Assembly: GCA_031082285.1 (NCBI GenBank)
Contig: JAVHLK010000010.1
Coordinates: 12,407-76,406, forward strand
Direction: 5' to 3'
Origin: Desulfomonilaceae bacterium
GTDB lineage: Bacteria; Desulfobacterota; Desulfomonilia; Desulfomonilales; Desulfomonilaceae
DNA length: 64,000 bases
The translations under genes and the position numbers were made by a program. The notes beneath the pieces were generated by a model. The model was not told the DNA's origin. It worked only from the letters and a program-made list of their open reading frames with translations, and made no database searches. Below, piece after piece: positions 1 through 8,276 of the stretch. Position 1 is the first letter of the stretch. Each line of letters starts with the position of its first letter.

Positions 1-2717
1 GGGCCGATGACGGACACCCAGACAACAACCCCTCGGCCTGGAATGACTTCGATGTGATCGTGTACAACGATCCTACCGACATCACGGATCATCCTGCCGA
101 TCAGAGGATAATGGAAGACAGCCTCTTCACTTACAATATTGAGGCGAGAGATGAAGAGGTGGAGCGAGCCGGCATCAACACATATTACACCCTGGACGTG
201 AATGATGGATCCGGCTGGCAGAGCTATACAGACTACAACGCGGGCAACCTTCTCAGAGCCGACGTTGTGTTTGACACCGACGCCGGCGTATTTTCATGGC
301 AGCCCAATCACGACGACGCAGAAGTGGGTACCTACGATTTCAGGGTAACTCACTACGATGGCCACGGCAGCAGCGACGTGGAAACCTTCGCTCTGACCGT
401 GGACAACAGGCCGCCTGACATCAGTAACGTACCGGTAACATGGCAGCTCACCGAAGATGATTCGGTGAATTTTCCCGCGGACACTTCGCTGTGGACTCTT
501 GACCTCAACTCGGACGACGATCCGTACGCCAATATCACATACGAGCTCCGGATCGACGGCTACAACTGGACCTCGGGCTATCGTCCCAACGGCCCCGACG
601 GCGGCGAGGTCATCTTCGATCCGAACACCGGCGAAATCCAATGGGCCACCACCAACGCAGACGTGACCGAGGACACCGGCGGCGGAAGTTCCCGATTACC
701 ATACGTTTTCAGCGTCAGGGCCGATGACGGACACCCAGACAACAACCCCTCGGCCTGGAATGACTTCGATGTGAGGGTCTTCAACGATCCTACCGACATC
801 ACGGATCATCCCGCGGATCAGACCATCACCGAAGACGTGCTCTTCCAGTATGACATCCAAGCCACGGACGAGGAGGTCGAAAGGCCGGGAATCAACACAT
901 ACTACGACCTGAATGTGAACGACGGAACCGGTTGGGTGCCTTTCTTGGTGTATAATTCAGGGAACGGATCCAGAGGCGACATTATCTTCGATCCTGATAC
1001 GGGGCTCTTTCAGTGGACACCGAACAACCTTGACAAGCTTGTCGGCGTATACGATTTCCAAGTGATTCATCATGACGGCCACGGAAGCTCCGACATTAAG
1101 ACGTTCCAATTGACTTTGGAGAACGATCCTCCTGAGTTCACTGCATTTCCATCGCCTGCCCGTTGGGACCTGACGGAAGACGACGCGGTAAACCATCCGG
1201 GGTCTCCGGAACTGTGGACGCTGGAAGAAAGCCGTATTGAAACGTCGGACGAGGGGTTCGGCCTCACTTACTCTCTGCTTATTGACGGCGTCTTGTGGAC
1301 TCCGGGCTACCGCCCGAACGGTCCTCACGGCGGCGAAGTCTTTTTCGATACGTTGAACGGTGAGATCGTTTGGGCGACCACCAACGCGGATGTTACGACA
1401 TTTTGGGGCGGCGGTGCTGCGAGACCTGCGTATCAGTTTACCATTGTAGCCGATGACAACGCGGGCGGAGTCGCCGGGGCAACGCTCGAAGTCTATGTTG
1501 CCGACGATCCGACGGACATAAGTGATATCCCCGACCAAACCATAGTAGAGGACGGCGCTCCACTCTTCATCGATGCCGTTGCAAGAGACGAGCAAATAGA
1601 GAGCGACAACCCGACTCCCGTACCGTTCGGAACCGGCGACGCTTACTATAGCCTGGAAATCGCCAGGCTTGACGCGGGTCCCGGGAACTTTGTGGATGTG
1701 GGAACCTACAACGCGGCGAACGGCAACCTTGGATCGGACATCGTGTTCGACCCCTCTACGGGGCAAATCGCCTGGTCGGTCACAAATTCGGACGTCGGCG
1801 ACTACACGTTCAGGATCACGCATCATGACGGCTTTCTGAGCACGGCCTCCGACACGTTTAACGTGACGGTTTTGAACAGACCGCCGGTTTTCACGTCGAA
1901 TCCCTCTTCAGATCCCGTCGTGGTGATGGAAACCAAGTTCTTCTCTTATGATGCGAATAGTAGCGAAGAAGGCCGACACGATTGGTATGCCGGCCACGAT
2001 GAGGTCACCTACTCAATTGTTGAGGGTCCTGGTGACATCAGCATAGACCGCTACACCGGAGTGATCCATTGGCAGGCACCGAGCCATCTGGCCGGCTCGC
2101 ACAGGGTGACCATCCGGGTCGATGACGGAAACGGCGGCTGGGATATCCAGAGCTTCATGCTGATCGTCGATGTTCCTATCGGCGATTTGCCGCTCGAACC
2201 GAGGGAACCCGATATTGATCACTATCGGGGGACCCGGGTACTGCCGGAACCTGAGAATATTGAACCGAGAGCCAAACCGGTTCACGAGCCGATTCTGGCT
2301 GAGCACAGCCCTATTGAAGAGCGTCCATGGGCGGAATGGACTCATTTCTTCAGGCGTCCCACCGAGAAGATCAATGACGTGCTGTCTCTGTTCATGGGCA
2401 AGCTCTTCAAACAGCCCGAACAGGAAATCGGCGGAAGCATTGCCCCCATCACGCCGCTGGCCGGACACCACCCGCACGTGTCGGATGGAAAGCGACTCGA
2501 TTTCGATGCGGACCTTATCGCCCTGTGGAATGCGTTCGATCCGGGTCAACCGAGCCTCGGCATCGGCGGCGGTCAGGATCCCACTACTCCGCTTGAGGGG
2601 CATCCTGTCGAGGTAGACATGGGCAAGAAACTTGACTTCGACTACTACCCCATAAAGGAGACCGTTGCTTTTGACCTGGATGACCTGACCGTGGCTCAGT
2701 TGCTCGAAGTTGATTGA
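1..2717 (+). CDS. Giant cadherin/Ig-like repeat surface protein, C-terminal part (5' end outside window)
   Basis: The reading frame is open from the first bases, so this is the C-terminal 904 residues of a longer protein. Visible residues fall into three tandem units of about 239 residues starting near 23, 262 and 501, each opening with DPTDITDHPAD or a close variant. Each unit holds two Ig/cadherin-like folds with VFDxxTGxxxW and YxFxVxxDDG motifs, typical of secreted Ca-binding adhesins. From about residue 725 a Pro/Glu-rich tail follows that contains two copies of a short TPL-GH...LDFD motif and ends at a TGA before the exporter genes. The acidic repeats suggest an extracellular structural or adhesive role. 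No transmembrane segment or LPXTG-like anchor is visible. Export by the downstream adaptor/TolC genes is inferred from position. Substrate and partner are unknown. Confidence 0.85.
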   Translation, partial: ADDGHPDNNPSAWNDFDVIVYNDPTDITDHPADQRIMEDSLFTYNIEARDEEVERAGINTYYTLDVNDGSGWQSYTDYNAGNLLRADVVFDTDAGVFSWQPNHDDAEVGTYDFRVTHYDGHGSSDVETFALTVDNRPPDISNVPVTWQLTEDDSVNFPADTSLWTLDLNSDDDPYANITYELRIDGYNWTSGYRPNGPDGGEVIFDPNTGEIQWATTNADVTEDTGGGSSRLPYVFSVRADDGHPDNNPSAWNDFDVRVFNDPTDITDHPADQTITEDVLFQYDIQATDEEVERPGINTYYDLNVNDGTGWVPFLVYNSGNGSRGDIIFDPDTGLFQWTPNNLDKLVGVYDFQVIHHDGHGSSDIKTFQLTLENDPPEFTAFPSPARWDLTEDDAVNHPGSPELWTLEESRIETSDEGFGLTYSLLIDGVLWTPGYRPNGPHGGEVFFDTLNGEIVWATTNADVTTFWGGGAARPAYQFTIVADDNAGGVAGATLEVYVADDPTDISDIPDQTIVEDGAPLFIDAVARDEQIESDNPTPVPFGTGDAYYSLEIARLDAGPGNFVDVGTYNAANGNLGSDIVFDPSTGQIAWSVTNSDVGDYTFRITHHDGFLSTASDTFNVTVLNRPPVFTSNPSSDPVVVMETKFFSYDANSSEEGRHDWYAGHDEVTYSIVEGPGDISIDRYTGVIHWQAPSHLAGSHRVTIRVDDGNGGWDIQSFMLIVDVPIGDLPLEPREPDIDHYRGTRVLPEPENIEPRAKPVHEPILAEHSPIEERPWAEWTHFFRRPTEKINDVLSLFMGKLFKQPEQEIGGSIAPITPLAGHHPHVSDGKRLDFDADLIALWNAFDPGQPSLGIGGGQDPTTPLEGHPVEVDMGKKLDFDYYPIKETVAFDLDDLTVAQLLEVD

Positions 2718-2802
2718 TGGAGCCGCATAATGAATCGGATGACTATTTTGGCAACGCTGCATGTGCAAGGCCATGACGGCGATGCTTTCTTGTTTTTGGA
2801 CG

Positions 2803-2832
2803 GTGACGGATGCGCTCCCGTTGTGATATGAT
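2803..2832 (+). promoter_or_regulatory. Possible sigma-70 promoter before the HlyD-like gene
   Basis: GTGACG (2803-2808) and TATGAT (2827-2832) are separated by 18 bases, about 80 bases before the adaptor start. The -10 matches five of six consensus bases; the -35 is weak. Confidence 0.35.
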
Positions 2833-2913
2833 GCCGACATATTGTGAGAACCGGCACTGGAAGAACAGCCGGGATCTCCATTTCGCTCAACATTCGGAGT
2901 TACGGAGAAACAC

Positions 2914-3789
2914 ATGATGGGGTCACTCAGTCAGTGGTTAGTTTTCTTGTTGGCCGGGTTACTGGTATGCACAAGCCACTTGTTCGCGGATGAAACGGAG
3001 CGACTGCCCGAGTTCTCGACGCGGATCGCATCCACTCCCCAGGAACTATCCTCAACGGTCAATGAGGAAAGCTTGGTTTCGCGGGAACTTCCCAATGAGG
3101 TGAATGCGGTGATTTACCCGTATCAGTCGGCCACCCTGGGGTCAGAGGTCAGAGGAATCGTGGATCGCATCAATTTCCAGGAGGGTGATCCCGTATCGGC
3201 CGGCGCGCTCCTCGCCGAGGTCTCGCCGGCTAAGTACGAGGCCGTACACGGGGAGTTCAAATCCAACGAAGAGGCTATTGCGCGCACCCTGGCAGAGGCA
3301 CGGTCGAACCTTAGAATCCGTGAAGATCTCTATCAAAATCGAGCCTGCACGCAAGAGGATGTGGACGCATCCCGTTTTCAGGTGCAGGTGCTGGAAGCCC
3401 GGTACGAAGAAGCCAAGTTCAAGACCGAACAGTCCCGGCTCAATTTGCAGGCATGCCGCATCAAAGCGCCTTTTTCCGGGTTGATTGCAGTTCGGTACCG
3501 TGATTCTCACGAAACCGTTGATTTTCTGGAAAAAATTCTGGAAGTCGTCGACATCTCAAAGGTCTATGCCCGCGCCAATTGGCCTGAGGCCGGAATTCCA
3601 CAACTTGCCATTGGGAAAAGAGCCTACTTCAGTTACCGCGGAAAATCCTATGAGGGCAAAATCGCCAGAATCGCGCCCCTCATTGACCCTGCATCCAAGA
3701 GCAAGCGCGTACACGTCTTGCTGGAAAATCCCGACAACAGGCTTGAAGTGGGCATGTCCGGCAGTGTGAAGCTGGCGGATCCGGAGTAG
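2914..3789 (+). CDS. Periplasmic adaptor protein (HlyD/membrane-fusion family)
   Basis: This 291-residue protein has a signal peptide (hydrophobic WLVFLLAGLLVC, likely cleaved near residue 26) and no later membrane segment, so it should be periplasmic. From about residue 65 it shows the split lipoyl pattern of membrane-fusion proteins: a first half (ATLGSEVRGIVDRI...GDPV), an alpha-helical hairpin around 110-175, the second half (RIKAPFSGLIAVRY), then a beta-barrel domain ending EVGMSGSVKL. The family bridges an inner-membrane pump to a TolC-like channel. A GGAG lies about nine bases before the ATG; a second ATG follows at once. It lies 196 bases after the giant repeat protein and before a TolC-like gene, which suggests a dedicated exporter. 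It is shorter than typical HlyD and lacks the N-terminal membrane anchor. Confidence 0.85.
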   Translation: MMGSLSQWLVFLLAGLLVCTSHLFADETERLPEFSTRIASTPQELSSTVNEESLVSRELPNEVNAVIYPYQSATLGSEVRGIVDRINFQEGDPVSAGALLAEVSPAKYEAVHGEFKSNEEAIARTLAEARSNLRIREDLYQNRACTQEDVDASRFQVQVLEARYEEAKFKTEQSRLNLQACRIKAPFSGLIAVRYRDSHETVDFLEKILEVVDISKVYARANWPEAGIPQLAIGKRAYFSYRGKSYEGKIARIAPLIDPASKSKRVHVLLENPDNRLEVGMSGSVKLADPE

Positions 3790-4323
3790 GCTCAGGAGCG
3801 ACCGACCCGTTCGTTCCGTTCGCTCCACCGTGTGGAACGCCGTCCGCAGCCGTCGTCCGTAGGAGGAGGTCTATAAGTATTTGTACCGAGTTTTCGTCCT
3901 CACTCCAGTACGTGTAGAATGATCATCGTATAGCCAAGAAGGTGTTGAACATATCGGTCACCGGTTACGTTGTTCTTTCTGAAAGCGGTTTTTTCCCTCC
4001 CTTACGGCGACCTCGTCCGAGGCGGACCGCATGCCGTTCCCTCAGGGAAACATGCTCGACAGAGTACCGGAATTCCAAAATGAATCAAATGGTTGACAGG
4101 TTCCCATCTGTTATGCTATATGAGCGTAAACGCGTCTTGTGATATTCTTTCGCGGGTGAGGGAACTGGTCGGAGTGTCCGCGTGGGATGGTATGCAATAA
4201 CCCCTACGGGTATTTCAATTGAGGATGGTGATGGGTATGGTATTCGATTGGCCGGTTCTCAAAGACCTAAGAACGGGTCTGAAGGCCGTTTTTTATGGTC
4301 GGTCGATTGGAGATCAGGGCCGA
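3790..4323. other. Intergenic region with promoter
   Basis: This 530-base stretch holds no convincing gene. It contains the promoter at 4093-4122. A short hairpin before a T run (about 3978-3995) might be a weak terminator for the adaptor gene. The reading frame of the next gene is open back to a TTG at 4219, but the later ATG is preferred. Confidence 0.5.
4093..4122 (+). promoter_or_regulatory. Sigma-70 promoter for the TolC-like gene
   Basis: A perfect -35 TTGACA (4093-4098) is followed after 18 bases by TATATG (4117-4122). It lies about 200 bases before the preferred start at 4324. The -35 is the best match in the exporter region. Confidence 0.5.
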
Positions 4324-5940
4324 ATGTCTTGTCGCAGCGGCCTGTATATCCTGTCGGCTGGTTGCCTATGTGCCTTGTTTCTCACACTTGTTGCGTGTCA
4401 GGCTCCCCTCTTACACATACGCCAGGATAATGCTCAGCGGGTTCTTGTTGCATACCGGGCAAAGCCTGTTGCGGCGGCCAACCAAGGTCGCACGGATCTG
4501 ACACTGCATGATTGCCGTCGTCTCGTGCTTTCCAACAGCCTTGATATGCACACCGCGCTGTGGGACGAGCAGGTGAAGGCAAGAACCGCGCAGAGTACTC
4601 TTCCGGCTATGCTTCCGAAAATAGAGGGGAGATACGAGTACTCTCAGCGAGATACGCTGGCCTGGAGCCGCAGCGACGTGATAGGCCAGGAAGGCTCGTT
4701 CGAAGTGATTGGACCGGGACCCGGCACCGGGGTGACCAATTGGTCGACGGCAAGGACTCGAGCCTGGTCCAGGGGCCATATTGAATTGAAATGGTCTCCC
4801 ATGGAGGCGGCCATGGCTTACTACTTCTCGCGAGTGAGGAACAATGAGACCGACTTTGCGAAGTATCAGCGGGACCGGGTCGCACAGAAGCTTATAGGAT
4901 CGGCGACCGCAGCTTTTTATCGGCTGCTGGCTCTTCAGGAAGCCCTCCCAAGAGCCGAAGAGCTCGTAAACAAGCTGGTCGGGGTCTCGAGTGATCTGGA
5001 GACGGTGGGAGACCGGGGGAGAACTCTGGATTTGTACAGGGAGAAAGAAAAGGAATATCAGGAAACACTTCGTTATTCGAAGGCTCGGTGGTCCAACGCC
5101 AAGGCGAGGCTCTCCGAAATCCGCGTGAGCATAGGTAAGCAGCGCGATTTGCTTGCTGCAAATATGAATGTGTGTCCTGACGACCACTTTCGGGTGATCG
5201 GCAGGCTGGAACCCATTCCCCCATGGGATTTGGAGCCGTGTAAGCTGGAAGCCGCGGCACTGCTGAACCGGCCTGAGGCCTTTCAGGCAGATCTTACGTT
5301 TCTCAGCTCCCTGGACGAACAGAAGCGGTCCATCGTGAAATTTTTTCCCAAAGCTGAAGGGTTCCTGGGACAATACTGGGACGCGACCAAGTTTCTCTAT
5401 CATAATGGATGGACGGATGGCGGGCTCCGAGTGACCTGGGACCTCATGCAATTCACGTCGGATCTGCTCAGCTACCAGGCCGCCAAAGAAAACGTTGTCA
5501 AGACGGACAAGGAGCGATCCCTGATTTCCATGGGTATTCTTACTCAGGTCAGGATGGAAACACTCGATGCCATTTCTGCCTATGATCGTCTCAAGAAGGC
5601 CGCCGAGCTGGAAGTTCAGGCCCGTGAATCGTACCGAATCGCCCAAGCTTTGGATAAGGGACGATCATTGGTCGACTCGGTTTCAAGACACCTGGGCCAT
5701 GTCGATGCACGACTCAAGTTGTGCGACCTTCTGGAGGCACGAATCGACAAGCTCCTTGCGGCCGGTGAACTCCACGCGGCGCTCGCCGACCTCCATGCTG
5801 CAGTGGGCACCAATTTTCCCGTCTCGACCGCGCATCCTCAGGCTCAGGATGAACGCAGAATGGCTCACCAAATTATGCATCTGCCAAAGTCGGTTCTCGG
5901 AAGCGCCGTGGGAGCGGTCAGCGATCTTATTCGCCGGTAG
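4324..5940 (+). CDS. TolC-like outer-membrane efflux protein, lipoprotein type
   Basis: The 538-residue product begins with a signal ending in a lipobox-like LVAC, as in OprM/NodT-type lipoprotein channels. The body is rich in long amphipathic helices with heptad patterns (for example ALQEALPRAEELVNKLVGV) in two halves, the layout of the TolC family in which trimers form an outer-membrane channel and periplasmic tunnel. The start at 4324 is chosen because it gives a normal-length lipoprotein signal and has GGAG ten bases upstream; the frame is open back to a TTG at 4219. With adaptor genes on both sides it most likely forms the outer-membrane exit of the same exporter. The beta-strand segments are not obvious by eye, so the family call rests on length, helices, signal and context. 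Confidence 0.75.
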   Translation: MSCRSGLYILSAGCLCALFLTLVACQAPLLHIRQDNAQRVLVAYRAKPVAAANQGRTDLTLHDCRRLVLSNSLDMHTALWDEQVKARTAQSTLPAMLPKIEGRYEYSQRDTLAWSRSDVIGQEGSFEVIGPGPGTGVTNWSTARTRAWSRGHIELKWSPMEAAMAYYFSRVRNNETDFAKYQRDRVAQKLIGSATAAFYRLLALQEALPRAEELVNKLVGVSSDLETVGDRGRTLDLYREKEKEYQETLRYSKARWSNAKARLSEIRVSIGKQRDLLAANMNVCPDDHFRVIGRLEPIPPWDLEPCKLEAAALLNRPEAFQADLTFLSSLDEQKRSIVKFFPKAEGFLGQYWDATKFLYHNGWTDGGLRVTWDLMQFTSDLLSYQAAKENVVKTDKERSLISMGILTQVRMETLDAISAYDRLKKAAELEVQARESYRIAQALDKGRSLVDSVSRHLGHVDARLKLCDLLEARIDKLLAAGELHAALADLHAAVGTNFPVSTAHPQAQDERRMAHQIMHLPKSVLGSAVGAVSDLIRR

Positions 5941-6152
5941 GCCGGTAGCGGCCTGATGGGGAACGGTGAATTGAAGGGATTGCCGGCCCCTGCGATCCGT
6001 GCCGGATGCAACAGAAGCCGCAGGCGTTCCACGGCCCCACATGGAGAGCGTGCGAAATCAGGCCGTGAAATCATCGGGACGCGAAGAGAAACAGAAGACA
6101 AATCCCTTGACACCACCCTTTCCATCCTGGATCGGTTCCCTTTGTACAACTG

Positions 6153-6161
6153 TGATATAGT
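6153..6161 (+). promoter_or_regulatory. Possible extended -10 element before the M50/HlyD gene
   Basis: TG-N-TATAGT lies directly before the GTG/ATG starts at 6162/6168. If used, the transcript would be almost leaderless. No good -35 is placed correctly; a TTGACA at 6107-6112 is too far away. The element resembles the TGTGATAT at 2823-2830. Confidence 0.2.
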
Positions 6162-6167
6162 GTGGAC

Positions 6168-8276
6168 ATGGCTGAGTTCAAACCCAAATTCAGGCCTGAT
6201 ATCAGGAGGCATGCATTCGGCGAGGCGCATGGAGGTCAATCCATCGTCCTGGAAGATCCCGTGGCCAATAAGTTCTTTCGATTGTCCTCGTACGAGTTCG
6301 ATCTGTTGCGGGTTCTCGATGGAACCGTCACAGTGGAAGAAGCGGTAGAGAAACTAAGACTCTATGGTCGCTACTACACCATAGAGCATGCAAGCAAATT
6401 GCTCGAACAATTCTCACGGGTGGGGCTCCTGCTGGGAACCGCGCACGGATACTCCGCGAACCAGATGCGTCTCAAAGCTTCACTGGAAGAAGCCCGGAGG
6501 AAGCGTAGTCTTTTCCGCATATATTTCCTGTTTATTCCCCTTGTGAATCCTGATGAGTTTCTGAGCAGGACTTTGTGGCTGTGGCGGATGGCGGTTAACC
6601 CCGTCACTGCATTGATCCCGATTATATTGGCCCCCGCCGCGATCTATCTGTTGATTTCCGGATTGATGCGATTTCAAACAGAATATCTGTTTTTCTTCAA
6701 TGTTCGCAATCTCGCCGTATTATGGATCGCCATCGCGCTTGTGAAACTGATTCATGAGTTCTCTCATGCGTATACGGCGAAGAGCTTGGGCCTTCACGTC
6801 CCGGAAATGGGTGTGGGGTTTCTCTTGTTCTTCCCAGTTCTTTACTGCAACACCACGGCCGCGTGGCAATTGGCGGACCGGCGCCAAAGGATGTGGATAT
6901 CCGCCGCCGGAGTCTTCTCTGAAGCCTGCATAGCCGTGTTTTCCGTTTTTGTATGGTACTTCACGAATCCCGGGATCGTCAATTCCGTTGCGTTCTATCT
7001 CATGGCCATATCGTTATTGACGTCGATTCTGTTCAATGCGAACCCGCTTATGAAGTTCGACGGCTATTTTGTTCTCGCTGACTGGTTGAGGATTCCGAAC
7101 CTGCAATCACGATCGTTTGGATTGCTGAGGTATCTGTTCTGGAATCGGGTATTGGGTGTGGAGTCCTTCCGGGCTCGTCGGAACCGCGGCAAGGAGTTCT
7201 CCATTCTGTTGGTGTATGGCATCGCGGCCTTTATCTACAGGATATTCCTGTATGCCGGAATCGTCATAGGAATTTACTACCGGTTTGACAAGACACTCGG
7301 CATCATGCTCGGGTGTCTGGCTTTTACACTCTTTGTGGTTCGCCCGCTGGTCGGAGGTATGTCGGGTTTGTGGAAGCGGAGGTCTGAAATGAGCTTTCGA
7401 CCGTACGGACTGGCGGTCTTTGCCGCATTTCTGGTGTCTGCAGGTGTTCTGGTGACGATTCCCTGGTCCAGGAATTCGGTCTATCCCTGCTATATTGACT
7501 CGACCATGGTTCGCAAAATCGTTATTCCCGTGGAAGCCCCTGTCGGAAATGTTTACGCAAGGAAAGGTGAACGAGTCCGCGAAGGCACCACGATCCTTTC
7601 CCTGGATTCCACTCGTCTGGAATATGAGCTGCGTGACAAGAAACTGGAAAAGTCTTTGCTGTCCGAGGAAATTGCAATTATCGAAGCCTCCGGAAATGAC
7701 CTGGCACGCATTCCTCTGAAGCGTATCGAGCTTTCGCAGACATCGGATGCACTCAAGGAGATACGTGAGGACATGTCCCGTCTCGAATGGAAGGCCCCCT
7801 TCAACGGCGTAATCACCGACCTGGCGACGAATCTTCAACCCGGCGCCAGACTGGAGAAAGGTACAGTGGTCGGCGAACTGACCGGAGAAGAACAATGCGA
7901 AGTAATCGGTCTTGTCCCGGAACATGAGATAGGAAAAGTCCGCGAGGGAACTGCAGTCGAAATCTGGTTCCCCATCGGAACAGGCACATCGTTCTCCGCC
8001 ACGGTGAAGGAAATCAGCGTCTTTCACCGGGAAGACCTTGCGGATTCTCCATTTTCCAGCCGATTCGGGGGGGAAATCGCAACCGCCCAACGCAGCCCTG
8101 AATACAAGGATGTACCTCTGGAGGCCTACTACATGTGTCGAGTGGATTTTCCAAATCAAGTGGGAATTCCTCTTGGAATGACGGGCAGAATCGCGGTTCC
8201 CGAACCGGCCCGAAGCATTCTCCGGAGGGTTGTGGAAACGGTTTACAAGACTTTTCGCCGGGAAATCATCTTCTAA
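6168..8276 (+). CDS. PqqD-like / M50 metallopeptidase / HlyD-type adaptor fusion
   Basis: The 702-residue protein joins three parts. Residues 10-90 look like a PqqD-type peptide-binding fold (RPDIRRHAFG...SYEFDLLRVLDG). Residues 125-425 form a multi-pass membrane region with HEFSH at 196-200 and NPLMKFDGY (Asp298), the zinc-site motifs of site-2-protease/M50 enzymes. From about 450 a lipoyl/HlyD segment follows (VEAPVGNVYARKGERV...EWKAPFNGVITDL). M50 enzymes cleave within or near membranes. Here the enzyme is presumably fixed to the export channel and may process or gate the exported protein. ATG 6168 is preferred over GTG 6162; no clear Shine-Dalgarno is seen. The stop overlaps the next start (TAATG), implying translational coupling. 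The family occurs with large secreted proteins, but its substrate is not known from this sequence. Confidence 0.85.
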   Translation: MAEFKPKFRPDIRRHAFGEAHGGQSIVLEDPVANKFFRLSSYEFDLLRVLDGTVTVEEAVEKLRLYGRYYTIEHASKLLEQFSRVGLLLGTAHGYSANQMRLKASLEEARRKRSLFRIYFLFIPLVNPDEFLSRTLWLWRMAVNPVTALIPIILAPAAIYLLISGLMRFQTEYLFFFNVRNLAVLWIAIALVKLIHEFSHAYTAKSLGLHVPEMGVGFLLFFPVLYCNTTAAWQLADRRQRMWISAAGVFSEACIAVFSVFVWYFTNPGIVNSVAFYLMAISLLTSILFNANPLMKFDGYFVLADWLRIPNLQSRSFGLLRYLFWNRVLGVESFRARRNRGKEFSILLVYGIAAFIYRIFLYAGIVIGIYYRFDKTLGIMLGCLAFTLFVVRPLVGGMSGLWKRRSEMSFRPYGLAVFAAFLVSAGVLVTIPWSRNSVYPCYIDSTMVRKIVIPVEAPVGNVYARKGERVREGTTILSLDSTRLEYELRDKKLEKSLLSEEIAIIEASGNDLARIPLKRIELSQTSDALKEIREDMSRLEWKAPFNGVITDLATNLQPGARLEKGTVVGELTGEEQCEVIGLVPEHEIGKVREGTAVEIWFPIGTGTSFSATVKEISVFHREDLADSPFSSRFGGEIATAQRSPEYKDVPLEAYYMCRVDFPNQVGIPLGMTGRIAVPEPARSILRRVVETVYKTFRREIIF

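Noticed and set aside
957-1826. 289-codon minus-strand frame opposite the giant repeat gene
   Set aside because: The repeat structure is conserved on the plus strand only.
4411-5646. Long open frame (411 codons) antisense to the TolC-like gene
   Set aside because: It has Pro/Arg/Ser-rich low-information sequence and lies wholly within a gene with clear family features; a shadow frame.
6107-6112. TTGACA as -35 of the M50/HlyD gene
   Set aside because: No -10 lies at 16-19 bases; the nearest good -10 (6156) is 43 bases away.
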